Shown piece by piece: positions 9,769 through 17,932 of a DNA stretch of 64,000 nt. The stretch covers positions 34,629-98,628 of the forward strand of contig DATNCY010000136.1 in the NCBI GenBank assembly GCA_035553375.1, read 5' to 3'. Position numbers and translations under genes: made by a program. Below the pieces are notes generated by a model that was not told the DNA's origin, searched no databases, and saw only the letters and a program-made list of their open reading frames with translations. The stretch is from JAJPHU01 sp035553375 (GTDB taxonomy: Bacteria; Planctomycetota; Planctomycetia; Gemmatales; Gemmataceae). Each line of letters starts with the position of its first letter. Position 1 is the stretch's first letter.

Positions 9769-10689
9769 TTGAAGCCACCACATGAACCGTTCCCTGCGCG
9801 GACCTGTGCGGTTTGCTGCGATTTGGCGGCGGACGCAACCGTGCGTGTAGGGTTGGAGGCGTTGCCGGAGTTACGACGGCATCCCGGCCCCGTCCGCGGT
9901 GAACCTCTTCCGACGTCGTTCCTCAAACACGCCGACGAGCAGACCGTGGCCGGCCTCGCGGCCGTCTACAAGGCGATTCACACGGCTGGCTTGCAAAGCA
10001 CGAATTTCCGCGACTGGGGTGTGGCGGCCGCCCCGCGTTTCCTCGGTCGGCCGGCGATGGCGGCGGCGCTTCAGCGTTTCCAGACGGAAGGGGCATGGGG
10101 CGTCTCGCCCCATCTGATCCCCCATCGCTCGCTGCACTCCATCTCCGGCACGGTCAGCCAGGCGCTCAAGATTCATGGTCCCAATTTCGGTGTCGGCGGC
10201 GGTCCCGGCGGCGTCGCCGAAGTCTTGCTGGCTGCGACGGCCATGCTGGAATGTCAGAAATTGCCGGGTGTGTGGGTTGTGCTGACCTGTCTGGATCCCG
10301 AACAGGCTCCCGATCAAGCGGGCAAGCCGGCCGAAGGAACCCAGTGTGTCGGCCTGGCCCTCGCGCTCACGCCGATACGAACGAGCGGCTCACGCATTCG
10401 ATTGCGTGTCGTTTGTGGCACGCCGGTTCGGGAATCGTTGGTCGCTTCGGAGGCACGGGACGCTCTCCGATCCGGTTTTGATCTTCCACGACTGGAGGCG
10501 CTGCTCCGTTTGCTTCATAGCGAGTCAAGCGGCGATACACGCGTGGTTCAGTTGCTCGATCCCGGCAGCCGAATTGAGTTGTTGCAAACCGGCGTGACGA
10601 GTCTTCTCGATCGCACCGCTGCTCCGGCGCGGCAACGAAGTCTCTCACCCCAAGCCGATCTTGGTCAGGTTGTCCTGGCAGACCGTTGA
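9769..10689 (+). CDS. Degenerate beta-ketoacyl synthase-like protein (possible chain-length-factor analogue)
   Basis: A 306-residue protein resembling the N-terminal half of a ketosynthase. The region SGTVSQALKIHGPNFGVGGGPGG aligns with the family GPxxxVSTACAS nucleophile elbow, but the cysteine position is not Cys (GGGPGG). The C-terminal His motifs (NAHAT, KSxxGH) are absent and the protein is about 100 residues short. It lies 22 bp before an intact ketosynthase in the same direction, so a non-catalytic partner of that enzyme, as in KS-alpha/chain-length-factor pairs, is a reasonable inference. The start is uncertain: the TTG at 9769 has AAAGGA upstream, and the first 45 residues look atypical, so the true start may differ. 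Confidence 0.65.
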   Translation: MKPPHEPFPARTCAVCCDLAADATVRVGLEALPELRRHPGPVRGEPLPTSFLKHADEQTVAGLAAVYKAIHTAGLQSTNFRDWGVAAAPRFLGRPAMAAALQRFQTEGAWGVSPHLIPHRSLHSISGTVSQALKIHGPNFGVGGGPGGVAEVLLAATAMLECQKLPGVWVVLTCLDPEQAPDQAGKPAEGTQCVGLALALTPIRTSGSRIRLRVVCGTPVRESLVASEARDALRSGFDLPRLEALLRLLHSESSGDTRVVQLLDPGSRIELLQTGVTSLLDRTAAPARQRSLSPQADLGQVVLADR

Positions 10690-10711
10690 ACCCCAGGCCG
10701 GAGAAAATATA

Positions 10712-11929
10712 GTGAGCCATCCGAGCGCGGTCTGGATAACCGGTGTGGGCACGGCCACGCCGCTGGGCAACACCTATGCCGACTTCGGCAACCATTTGCT
10801 TGCTGGCCGATCCGGCGTTGATCGCGTTCAGCGCTTCGACGTTTCCGAACATCCCAGCCAGATCGCCGGTCAGTTGGGTGAGGTTCCTTGTCCCGACGAA
10901 GTCGATACGGAGGAGTTCGCGCGGTTGCATCGTCTGGAGCAGCTGATGCGCTGGTGTTGCATGGGTGCCCTGCGCGATTCCGGCTGGTGGGAGCGACGAC
11001 GAGAAGTTCGCATCGGTCTAGCTCTGGGAGTTGGCGCGGAGTGGCTGGAGGTGTGGGAAGCGGATGCCCTGGCCGGCGGCCGGCGCGTCTGGCAGCCGGA
11101 ACTGGATGTCGAATCAATGATCGGACGCACGCGCCGCGTCCTGGGTCTGACGGGACCAGTCGTGAGCGTATCCGCCGCTTGCGCCAGCGGTAACGTGGCG
11201 CTGGCGCAGGCTCGCAACTGGCTTGAGTTAGGCTGGGTGGATGTGTGCCTGGCTGGTGCCTGTGACATGGCGGTGACGCCGATGGCGCTGGCCGGCTTCG
11301 GCAATCTCCGCGCATTATCGCGCCGCAATGCCGAACCGCAGGCGGCTTCGCGGCCGTTCGATCGCCAGCGCGACGGCTTCGTCATGGGCGATGGTGGTGC
11401 CGTGTTCGTGCTGGAATCCGCCGGCTCCGCGCGACGCCGTGGCGCTCGCGCCTATGCCGAAGTCGCCGGCTACGGAGCGCGGAGCGACGCCTTCAACATG
11501 GTGATTCCCAGTCCCGATCCCGAACCGGCGATGGCAGCCGTCCGCGAAGCGCTCGACGACGCGGGCTGCAATCCCGGCGATGTCGATTACATCAACGCCC
11601 ATGCCACCAGCACCCCCGTCGGCGACATAGCCGAGGCCCGCGTTCTCCGCGCCGTTTTCGGCGCTGCCGTCGAGCGTGTGCCCATCAGTTCGACGAAGAG
11701 CATGACCGGCCACCTGCTGACGGCCGCCGCCGCCGTGGAAGCGCTGGCCTGCCTGGTGGCGATGGAACGCAGCGCGCTGCCGCCGACGATCAACCTGCAC
11801 GAACCCGATCCCGAGTGCAATCTCTGCCACGTCGCCAACGAGGCCCGGCCGGCGAAAGTCCGCGTGGCTATGTCCAATTCGTTTGGTTTCGGCGGCAGTA
11901 ATACCTGCCTGGTACTCAAAGCGGTGTAG
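10712..11929 (+). CDS. Beta-ketoacyl-ACP synthase (FabF/KAS II type)
   Basis: A 405-residue condensing enzyme that extends acyl chains by decarboxylative Claisen condensation with malonyl-ACP. The catalytic triad is intact: Cys157 in SAACASG, His297 in NAHATS and His334 in KSMTGHLL, with Lys329. The glycine-rich end NSFGFGGSNTCLV is present. I chose the GTG at 10712 because GGAG sits about 7 nt upstream; the in-frame ATG-like start at 10661 would overlap the previous gene. It follows the degenerate ketosynthase closely and probably acts with it. No acyl carrier protein, ketoreductase or dehydratase is in the window, so it could serve primary fatty acid synthesis or a specialised chain. Confidence 0.88.
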   Translation: MSHPSAVWITGVGTATPLGNTYADFGNHLLAGRSGVDRVQRFDVSEHPSQIAGQLGEVPCPDEVDTEEFARLHRLEQLMRWCCMGALRDSGWWERRREVRIGLALGVGAEWLEVWEADALAGGRRVWQPELDVESMIGRTRRVLGLTGPVVSVSAACASGNVALAQARNWLELGWVDVCLAGACDMAVTPMALAGFGNLRALSRRNAEPQAASRPFDRQRDGFVMGDGGAVFVLESAGSARRRGARAYAEVAGYGARSDAFNMVIPSPDPEPAMAAVREALDDAGCNPGDVDYINAHATSTPVGDIAEARVLRAVFGAAVERVPISSTKSMTGHLLTAAAAVEALACLVAMERSALPPTINLHEPDPECNLCHVANEARPAKVRVAMSNSFGFGGSNTCLVLKAV

Positions 11930-12051
11930 CGTCACCGCTTACATTTCGCCGCGAAACGTAAACGGTATTTCGCTTACGTCGGCCTTGCCTGGTATCATGC
12001 CAGGAGAGGCGCACGCGCGCCGTGGAGGGCTTGAAGGGCATGTGATTTCGG

Positions 12052-12534
12052 ATGGCGAATCGATCCTTTTCTTCCTTGGTTGCGAATCTTCCCAATCTGA
12101 CCGCGACGGAGACGTTTGGCCGCAGTCTCGGACGAAGGCTTTGGCCTGGTTCGGTCGTGGCCCTGATCGGCGTATTGGGGGCCGGCAAGACACATCTGGC
12201 GCGAGCCATCGCCGAGGGATTGGATATTCCCGACAGTCGAGTGGTCAATAGTCCGACTTTCGTTCTTGTGCAGGAATATAGCGCGCGGCTGCCGATCTAT
12301 CACTTCGATGCCTATCGGTTGAAGACCGAAGGCGAGTTCGCCGACCTGGGCGTACACGAGTATTTCGAGAGCAACGGCGTCTGCCTGGTCGAATGGGCGG
12401 ATCGAGTGCCGGACTGTTTGCCGCGCGATCATCTTCGGGTGACGCTGACGGTGATCGGGGAAACCTCTCGCCGCGCCCTAATCGAGGGAACTGGCAGAGC
12501 CTACGAGAAATTGCTGGAAGAATTGAGGCAGTAA
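12052..12534 (+). CDS. tsaE: tRNA threonylcarbamoyladenosine biosynthesis ATPase TsaE
   Basis: TsaE is the small P-loop ATPase that cycles the TsaB-TsaD complex in making t6A37 on ANN-decoding tRNAs. The 160-residue length is typical. Walker A GVLGAGKT is at residues 40-47, the family motif HFDAYRL at 84-90 and EWADR at 114-118. It is the last gene of a plus-strand run and ends at a strong hairpin. The ATG at 12052 lies about 13 nt after GAAGGG, so initiation looks weak. The upstream 120 bp holds a diverged CGAAACGTAAAC-type repeat but no gene. Confidence 0.93.
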   Translation: MANRSFSSLVANLPNLTATETFGRSLGRRLWPGSVVALIGVLGAGKTHLARAIAEGLDIPDSRVVNSPTFVLVQEYSARLPIYHFDAYRLKTEGEFADLGVHEYFESNGVCLVEWADRVPDCLPRDHLRVTLTVIGETSRRALIEGTGRAYEKLLEELRQ

Positions 12535-12547
12535 AAGAATGAACCAT

Positions 12548-12595
12548 CAGCCCGCAGCGCCAGCAAGGGAAATCCCTTGCTGGCGCTGCGGGCTG
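12548..12595. terminator. Perfect 23-bp hairpin between convergent tsaE and ANTAR regulator genes (family A)
   Basis: The arms 12548-12570 and 12573-12595 are perfect reverse complements with a 2-base loop, GC-rich core GCAGCGCCAGCAAGGGA. It sits between the tsaE stop and the stop of the minus-strand regulator, where a bidirectional terminator is expected. The same unit recurs at 41583-41633 and 60922-60988, and a half unit is at 46470-46486. The GGCTGGCCAAAA flank is shared by three of these copies. It is therefore a dispersed repeat as well as a possible terminator. Confidence 0.7.
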
Positions 12596-12620
12596 GCCAA
12601 AACAGGAGAACGTCTCAACC

Positions 12621-13226
12621 TCACAGATTCATTTCAATGCCATTGAGTACATTCTGGGCCAGATCGACCATCGTGGTGCGGCGATTCATGGCACCGCGTT
12701 GAAGTCGGCGGAAGGCTTCCGCCTCGGTCCAACGATAGCGCTTCATAAGGACGCCCTTGGCGCGCTCGATGACTTTGCGGTTTTGCAGAGCTTCGCGCAG
12801 GGAAGCGTTTTCCTGGTTCAGTTCGCGCAACTCCGCGAACTGAGCGCGAGCAATGAGAAGGGCTGGTCCGAGTTGGTGTTCCTCAACCGGCTTGACCAGA
12901 TAGGCCAAAACATGCTCTTCGAGAGCGCGTCGCACCAACTCCTGATCGCGGTCGGCCGTGATGGCCACGGCAGCGACAACGCGCTCTTGATAAATCTGGC
13001 GCAGAGCGTCCAACCCATTGAGACGCGGAAGATGAATATCGAAGACCACCACATCGGGTTCGAGTTCCAGCACGGTACGGACCATGTCCGTTCCGGTAGC
13101 AGCCTCGCCGACGACCTGATGGCCCAACTTTTTCTCCAGCGTTTCCTTCAAGAACAGGCGGACGGTGGCGTCGTCCTCGACGACCACGATTTTCAAGGGC
13201 GATACCATGGACGCCGATTGCTCCAT
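12621..13226 (-). CDS. Response regulator with REC and ANTAR RNA-binding domains
   Basis: A 201-residue protein. The receiver domain (about 11-125) has the acidic pocket E17/D18, phosphoacceptor Asp63 in VFDIHLP, Thr90 and Lys112 (LVKP). A helical linker leads to a C-terminal ANTAR domain (about 145-200, with ERAKGVLMKRYRWTEAEAFRRL). ANTAR domains bind paired hexaloop hairpins in nascent RNA and prevent termination. I chose the ATG at 13226 because GGAGG lies 8 nt upstream; the frame extends 28 codons further without a better site. It sits 145 bp downstream of a histidine kinase on the same strand, so the two form a two-component system. Target RNAs were not located. Confidence 0.92.
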   Translation of the reverse strand: MEQSASMVSPLKIVVVEDDATVRLFLKETLEKKLGHQVVGEAATGTDMVRTVLELEPDVVVFDIHLPRLNGLDALRQIYQERVVAAVAITADRDQELVRRALEEHVLAYLVKPVEEHQLGPALLIARAQFAELRELNQENASLREALQNRKVIERAKGVLMKRYRWTEAEAFRRLQRGAMNRRTTMVDLAQNVLNGIEMNL

Positions 13227-13371
13227 GACGCCAACCTCCTCAGTCTCAAGCGTTATTCGCCGCACAAACTTCGTGCATTTCTCTGTCCCGCGACGCTGGG
13301 GAAAGAGCAATTCGAGTGCCGATGCACGATCCTATTGATTCAACAACTCGTTATCCGCCGGGTCCACCGAG

Positions 13372-14064
13372 TCACTCCTTCGGTTGAACCGTCGGCAAAA
13401 CGAGAACGATCTGAAAGCCACTCTCGGAACTCTCGCTGGTCCTGATCTGTCCTCCGAGCAACTCCACGACCCGGCGCGCGTAGGCCAGTCCGAGTCCGAA
13501 GCGCGCGTGCCGCGTCGTGCTGAACGGCGCTTTCAGCCAACTCAATTGCTCGTCGTTCGCGGGAGGGCCATCATGACTAAAACTCCATTCGACGGTTCCA
13601 TTCGCCGGTTGGGGAACCGCGCGGATCAAGACTCTGCTTCGAGCCGCTGGACAGAGTGACATCATCAGCAACGTACCGATCTGGGCGAGTCGGGGGGCAT
13701 CTCCCCAAACTTTCAGGGGGCGAGGCACCTCGCAAATAAGTTGTAGTCCGGGATAACGCAAGGCGTAAGATGCCGCGATGCTGCCAGCCAACTCCCCCAA
13801 CTCTACCCAGTCCAAGTTAGGGGCGAGAGGACAGACGAGATCATGAGCGGCGTCCAGTTCGTTCTTACATGCTTCCGCCCGACTACGCAGGTCCGCGAGA
13901 ATCGTTCGCTCCAGCGACTGACCTTGGGGCAGGCGTTCCTGGAGAATGGCGACGGCCGAGTATACCGATTGCAGCAGATCGCCCACCTCATGCCTCAATG
14001 TGCGGACGACCATCTCCGCGTAGCGGGTGGAAGAGGTTCGCTCGCCCTCGTCGTTGCTCCCCAT
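13372..14064 (-). CDS. Sensor-less histidine kinase with divergent ATP-binding N-box
   Basis: A 230-residue soluble kinase with no transmembrane or PAS segment. A dimerisation helix carries His25 (LRHEVGDLL), and a GHKL ATPase domain covers about 85-225. The G2 box RFGLGLAYARRVVELLGGQI is well kept. The N-box is unusual: in the segment GDAPRLAQIGTLLMMSL (121-137) the Mg-binding Asn is missing, with Ser136 at the equivalent place. G1 reads SHDGPP. Kinase activity may be weak, or the protein may act mainly as a phosphatase or scaffold. It is the partner of the adjacent ANTAR regulator. AGAGGGA precedes the ATG at 14064. Confidence 0.8.
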   Translation of the reverse strand: MGSNDEGERTSSTRYAEMVVRTLRHEVGDLLQSVYSAVAILQERLPQGQSLERTILADLRSRAEACKNELDAAHDLVCPLAPNLDWVELGELAGSIAASYALRYPGLQLICEVPRPLKVWGDAPRLAQIGTLLMMSLCPAARSRVLIRAVPQPANGTVEWSFSHDGPPANDEQLSWLKAPFSTTRHARFGLGLAYARRVVELLGGQIRTSESSESGFQIVLVLPTVQPKE

Positions 14065-14460
14065 GGCGTTTTCTTCCCTCTCTATGGGTCAGAGGAAACC
14101 ATGCCAACCGGCAGAACTCTTCCATCCGTTCGGAAAGGACATTCCCAATGTTCCCGAGCGCATTGGAACTACATCCTTTGGGATGTTAAACTCACGCTCG
14201 TCAGTATCGGTCAAATTCAATGTCCTCGCCAATACGTTCTCTCATGCTCATGCAAATAATGTTCCCTCGCATCCCGTAGAATCGATTTCAGGGGGGCGAA
14301 GAAAAGAGGAGAACTTCTGGATTGCTACCGGCCGCTGCCAAGTGAGCCATCTTGACAGTATCTCCCCCCCTCGTTAACTTCGCGGAATCGGGCATTAAGT
14401 TGCGTCTTCTGAAGTTTCCGTCGTCCGAGTACGGTATTTTCTTTCCATGGAGTGTCGCGC
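14065..14460. other. Divergent intergenic region, no gene seen
   Basis: This 396-bp region lies between the minus-strand kinase and a plus-strand membrane protein, so it should hold both promoters. It is less GC-rich than the surrounding genes. Short minus-strand frames near 14288-14537 show no domain or signal and are not credible. Only a weak 5-bp hairpin is seen. Confidence 0.4.
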
Positions 14461-15162
14461 ATGCAATTACTGGCACCGGACATTTTGGAGGAGGCACGCT
14501 CCCTTTCTCCATTTATCAGCGGTGCCGGATTGGCCATCGGCTTTCTTCTATGGTCCTTCGGCGGCCGAACGCATCGCTTTTGGTTGGCGATGAGCGTGAC
14601 CTTGACGGCAGGAATCCTTGGACTGAGCTACGGCAAACAATATGGCATGCAGCCGTTGGTGGCCGGCCTCTTGCTGGCCATCTCGGCAGGAGCGCTGGCT
14701 CTCTCGCTGGTGCGCATTCTTCTGTTTGCGGCGGGTGGACTGGCGGCTCTGGGCCTTGTTCATACGATCGCGCCTACCTGGGATGAACCCATTGCCGTCT
14801 CGCTCGTCGGCGGTTTGATCGGCATCCTCCTCTATCGTTTCTGGATCGTTGCGTTCTCCAGTCTGGTTGGTTCGCTGCTCATGGCCTATAGCGCTCTGGC
14901 ATTGCTTGACCGGCTTCATATGGTGAACAGCGTCGCCTGGACGCAAAAGAACGGCGCGCTGTTAAACTGGGGTTGCGCTTCGTTGGTGGTCATGGGCGTC
15001 TTGATCCAGTTCCTTTTGGAGCGCCGCCGCCAGCGGAAAGGTCAGCGGGAGGCGGAGCCGGAGGAGCCGGTCGAAGTGGCTCCGCCGGCTCCGCCTCCCA
15101 AGCCTCCGAAGTCGATGCTGGGAGCATGGGGCGACAGGCTCATTCATCGACGCGCCGGCTAG
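14461..15162 (+). CDS. Polytopic membrane protein (DUF4203/TMEM198-like)
   Basis: A 233-residue integral membrane protein with about seven hydrophobic segments between residues 15 and 185, many with small-residue packing motifs (GAGLAIGFLLW, LAISAGALALSLV, FAAGGLAALG). The architecture resembles the DUF4203 (TMEM198-like) family, which has no assigned enzymatic role. The cytosolic tail is very basic (ERRRQRKGQRE) and then acidic and proline-rich (EEPVEVAPPAPPPKPP). I chose the ATG at 14461 with GGAG 8 nt upstream. It is followed 12 bp later by a small membrane protein and then bioB, so the three may be co-transcribed. The family call is tentative. Confidence 0.65.
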   Translation: MQLLAPDILEEARSLSPFISGAGLAIGFLLWSFGGRTHRFWLAMSVTLTAGILGLSYGKQYGMQPLVAGLLLAISAGALALSLVRILLFAAGGLAALGLVHTIAPTWDEPIAVSLVGGLIGILLYRFWIVAFSSLVGSLLMAYSALALLDRLHMVNSVAWTQKNGALLNWGCASLVVMGVLIQFLLERRRQRKGQREAEPEEPVEVAPPAPPPKPPKSMLGAWGDRLIHRRAG

Positions 15163-15174
15163 AGGTCGAACACC

Positions 15175-15369
15175 ATGTTACGACGTTTACTTCGCCTCAT
15201 CGCTCCTCTTCTTCTCCTCGCTCTGTGTACGCCCGTCGTGCAGGCCCAGGCTACTCCCGCTGAACCGGAGAAGAGCGAACGATCCACCTCCGCGCTGCCC
15301 TACGCGGTCGCCATTTTGTATACCATGCTCGTCCTGATGATCGTCTGCATGCCAAGCCGCAAAGCCTGA
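15175..15369 (+). CDS. Small membrane protein, function unknown
   Basis: A 64-residue protein. A signal-like hydrophobic stretch (about 5-22, ending PVVQAQA) and a second hydrophobic helix near the C-terminus (about 42-58, YAVAILYTMLVLMIVC) are joined by a short charged linker (EPEKSERS). AGAGGTC lies just upstream of the ATG. It is spaced 12 bp after the DUF4203-like gene and 17 bp before bioB, which supports a genuine gene. The product is unknown; it could be a small partner of the neighbouring membrane protein. Confidence 0.65.
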   Translation: MLRRLLRLIAPLLLLALCTPVVQAQATPAEPEKSERSTSALPYAVAILYTMLVLMIVCMPSRKA

Positions 15370-15386
15370 CGCTGAGGAGAAATTTC

Positions 15387-16454
15387 ATGCCGGCCGCCTT
15401 ACCCGATCTGCTATCCCTGAGTCGCCGCATCATCGACGGCGGCGAGTTGACGCGCGAGGAAGCCAGCCAACTCTTCGCCCTCGAAGGCGAGGAGCTTTAC
15501 GATCTGTTCTACGCCGCCCATAAGGTCCGCCGTCACTTCCACGGCAACCGCGTGACGTTTTGCAGCATCCTGCCGACGAAGTTCGGCAATTGCGGCGAAG
15601 ATTGCAAGTTCTGTGCGCAAAGCGGCCATTTCGACACCGGCATCACGGCCCATCCGATGATGGACGGCGCGGAGGTGGCGCAAGCGTGTACCGACGCGCG
15701 CGATCGCGGCGCCAGCGCCTTCGGCATCGTCAACAGCGGCCGGGGACCGACGAAGCGCGAATGGCCCAAGATCATGGAAGCCGTCCACGCCATGAAGGAG
15801 GTAGACGGCATCTGTCATTGTGCCACGCTCGGCACACTGACTGAGGAGCAAGCGCTGGATTTGAAGGCGGCCGGCGTTCGCCGCATCAATCACAATCTCG
15901 AAACCTCACGCGAGTTTTATCCGCAGATTGTCACCACGCACAGCTGGCAGGAACGGGTTGACACAGTTCGCCTTGCCCAGCGCGTCGGCTTGGAAACGTG
16001 CTGCGGCTGCATCTTCGGCATGGGCGAAACCATCGAAGATCGCGTCAGCCTTGCTTTCAGCTTGAAGGAACTGAATCCCAGCGTGGTGCCGCTGAACTTT
16101 CTCTTCCCGATCGCTGGCACGCCGTTGGAGAATGCTCCTCGACTGCGGCCGATGGAGATTCTCAAAATCATCGCCGTCATGCGGATGATTCTGCCGCGTC
16201 AGGATCTGAAAGTGGCGGGCGGCCGCGAGAAGAACCTGCGCGATTTGCAAAGCTGGATCTTCTACGTCGGCGGCACAAGCGGTCTGATCGGCAATTATCT
16301 GGCGACGGCCGGCCGAGCGAATGAGGACGACTTGCAAATGATCGAGGATCTGGGATTGAGCTGGCACGACGACCGCGTCGGCGACGCCGACCCGGACATC
16401 GCACCGCTGCCGCCGCGCACGACCTCGACCTGGGAATTGCCGATACTGTCATAA
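15387..16454 (+). CDS. bioB: Biotin synthase
   Basis: A radical SAM enzyme that inserts sulfur into dethiobiotin to make biotin. The 355-residue chain has the SAM-cluster motif CGEDCKFCAQS (Cys69, Cys73, Cys76), preceded by the conserved FCSILPTKFGNC stretch. Later conserved segments include NHNLETS, CCGCIFGMGET and PLNFLFPIAGTPLE. AGGAG lies 8 nt before the ATG. bioF follows on the same strand after a dispersed inverted repeat, so two of the late biotin genes are adjacent; bioA and bioD are not in the window. Confidence 0.97.
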   Translation: MPAALPDLLSLSRRIIDGGELTREEASQLFALEGEELYDLFYAAHKVRRHFHGNRVTFCSILPTKFGNCGEDCKFCAQSGHFDTGITAHPMMDGAEVAQACTDARDRGASAFGIVNSGRGPTKREWPKIMEAVHAMKEVDGICHCATLGTLTEEQALDLKAAGVRRINHNLETSREFYPQIVTTHSWQERVDTVRLAQRVGLETCCGCIFGMGETIEDRVSLAFSLKELNPSVVPLNFLFPIAGTPLENAPRLRPMEILKIIAVMRMILPRQDLKVAGGREKNLRDLQSWIFYVGGTSGLIGNYLATAGRANEDDLQMIEDLGLSWHDDRVGDADPDIAPLPPRTTSTWELPILS

Positions 16455-16461
16455 AACAAAC

Positions 16462-16543
16462 TAACCACAGAGGCACAGAGACACAGAGAAGACAAAAACA
16501 AATTGGTTTGTTTTCTCTCTGTATCTCTGTGCCTCTGTGGTTA
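16462..16543. repeat. Inverted repeat of CACAGAG-type 8-mer tandem units between bioB and bioF
   Basis: The left arm (16462-16490) and right arm (16513-16543) are near-perfect reverse complements; the right arm has a 2-base insertion and one mismatch. Each arm holds three tandem copies of an 8-base unit (ACAGAGGC/ACAGAGAC/ACAGAGAA). The same family is at 34116-34207. It ends 21 bp before the bioF start codon, so it forms most of the bioF leader. Confidence 0.9.
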
Positions 16544-16564
16544 AATTTTTCTTTTGCTCCCCAC

Positions 16565-17740
16565 ATGCCTGCCTGGATGGACGATGATCTGGAGGAACGC
16601 CGCCGTCGTGGGTTGTACCGCGTCCGGCGACGTTTGCAGTCTGGGCCGGGTGCGCGCGTTCTCGTGCGCGGCCGCGAGTTGATTAACTTCGCCTCCAACG
16701 ATTATCTCGCTCTCGCCGGCGATCCGCGTCTGGCTCGCGCCGCCGCTCGCGCGGCGCGTCGTTATGGCTGCGGCGCGGGTGCATCCGCCCTGGTGTCCGG
16801 TCATCTGCCACCGTTGCGTAAGCTCGAACGCACCTTGGCGGAATGGGAGAATGCCGAGGCGGCCCTCGTTTTCAGCAGCGGCTATGCCGCCAACCTTGCC
16901 GTCATTAGTTCACTCGCCGGCAGGGAAGACGCCGTCTTCAGCGATGCCCGCAATCATGCCAGCCTCATCGATGGCTGCCGCCTGTCGCGCGCGGCCGTCC
17001 ACGTTTATCGCCACAACGATTTACCCCATCTCGCCGACCTGCTGCGAAGCGAAGGGGTTCGCGCTCGTCGTCGCTTGATCGTCAGCGATACCGTTTTCAG
17101 CATGGACGGCGATCTCGCTCCCTTGACTGGATTATTAGAGTTAGCGGAGCGCTTTAATTGTATTTTGTTGATTGACGAGGCGCACGCTACCGGCGTGCTG
17201 GGCGAACATGGTCGCGGTGTCACCGACTTGTTGACACCGGGTTCGTGGTCGTGGGATCGTGTTCTCAAGGTGGGCACATTGAGTAAAGCGCTGGGGAGCC
17301 AGGGTGGTTTCGTCTGCGGCTCACGCCAATCAATCGCCTTCCTGGTCAATCACGCTCGCCCCTACATTTTCTCGACCGCCCTGGCGTCTCCGGTCGCCGC
17401 CGCAGCGAGGCAAGCCTTGGCCGTGATACAAAGTGAACCCGAACGCCGCCGTCATGTTCTCACGCTGGCCGCGCTGCTGCGCCAAGAATTGCGGGAACTC
17501 GGCGGCGCGGTGGGCGATTCGCATTGTCAGATTGTGCCGCTAATCGTGGGCGAGGCGCGTGCTGCGGTGGCGTTATCGCGGCGGCTGGAAGAACACGGTT
17601 TGCTCGTACCGGCCATTCGCCCTCCCTCGGTTGCGGAGGGAACCGCGCGTTTGCGCCTCAGTGTGACGGCGGGACACACGGAGGAGGATATAACTCAACT
17701 CGTGACCGCGCTGCGTAGCAACATCCCCTTGCGGATTTGA
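16565..17740 (+). CDS. bioF: 8-amino-7-oxononanoate synthase (KAPA synthase)
   Basis: A PLP-dependent alpha-oxoamine synthase that condenses pimeloyl thioester with L-alanine in the first dedicated ring-building step of biotin synthesis. The 391 residues include NFASNDYLAL (41-50), FSSGYAANLAV, the cofactor motif DEAHATG (204-210) and the Schiff-base Lys241 in VGTLSKALGSQGG. I chose the ATG at 16565 (MPAWMDDDLEERR) because this is where family-like sequence begins. An in-frame start at 16508 would lie inside the CACAGAG repeat. No Shine-Dalgarno sequence precedes the ATG; the repeat seems to have displaced the original leader. Confidence 0.93.
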   Translation: MPAWMDDDLEERRRRGLYRVRRRLQSGPGARVLVRGRELINFASNDYLALAGDPRLARAAARAARRYGCGAGASALVSGHLPPLRKLERTLAEWENAEAALVFSSGYAANLAVISSLAGREDAVFSDARNHASLIDGCRLSRAAVHVYRHNDLPHLADLLRSEGVRARRRLIVSDTVFSMDGDLAPLTGLLELAERFNCILLIDEAHATGVLGEHGRGVTDLLTPGSWSWDRVLKVGTLSKALGSQGGFVCGSRQSIAFLVNHARPYIFSTALASPVAAAARQALAVIQSEPERRRHVLTLAALLRQELRELGGAVGDSHCQIVPLIVGEARAAVALSRRLEEHGLLVPAIRPPSVAEGTARLRLSVTAGHTEEDITQLVTALRSNIPLRI

Positions 17741-17932
17741 ATTGTTCAGACTTCAACCAATCGGTTGATCCACCGGTTCGGCCTGCCTCGTTTCCCATCG
17801 CAACCTGTGTAATCGTTACCTTTCACGCTCACGGAGTCCATTTTCGGCCTAATACGCACAACCTCCTCTGACGCCTCATCAGCTGCCCATCGTAGAATCG
17901 TAGGGGTAGACGAAGCGAGGGGAGGACAGGAC

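Noticed and set aside
12548..12595. Insertion sequence terminal repeats
   Set aside because: The hairpin arms enclose only a 2-base loop with no transposase, so it is a compact hairpin repeat, not an IS.
16508..16564. Upstream start for bioF inside the CACAGAG repeat
   Set aside because: It would translate repeat sequence into a hydrophobic leader not expected for a cytosolic enzyme.
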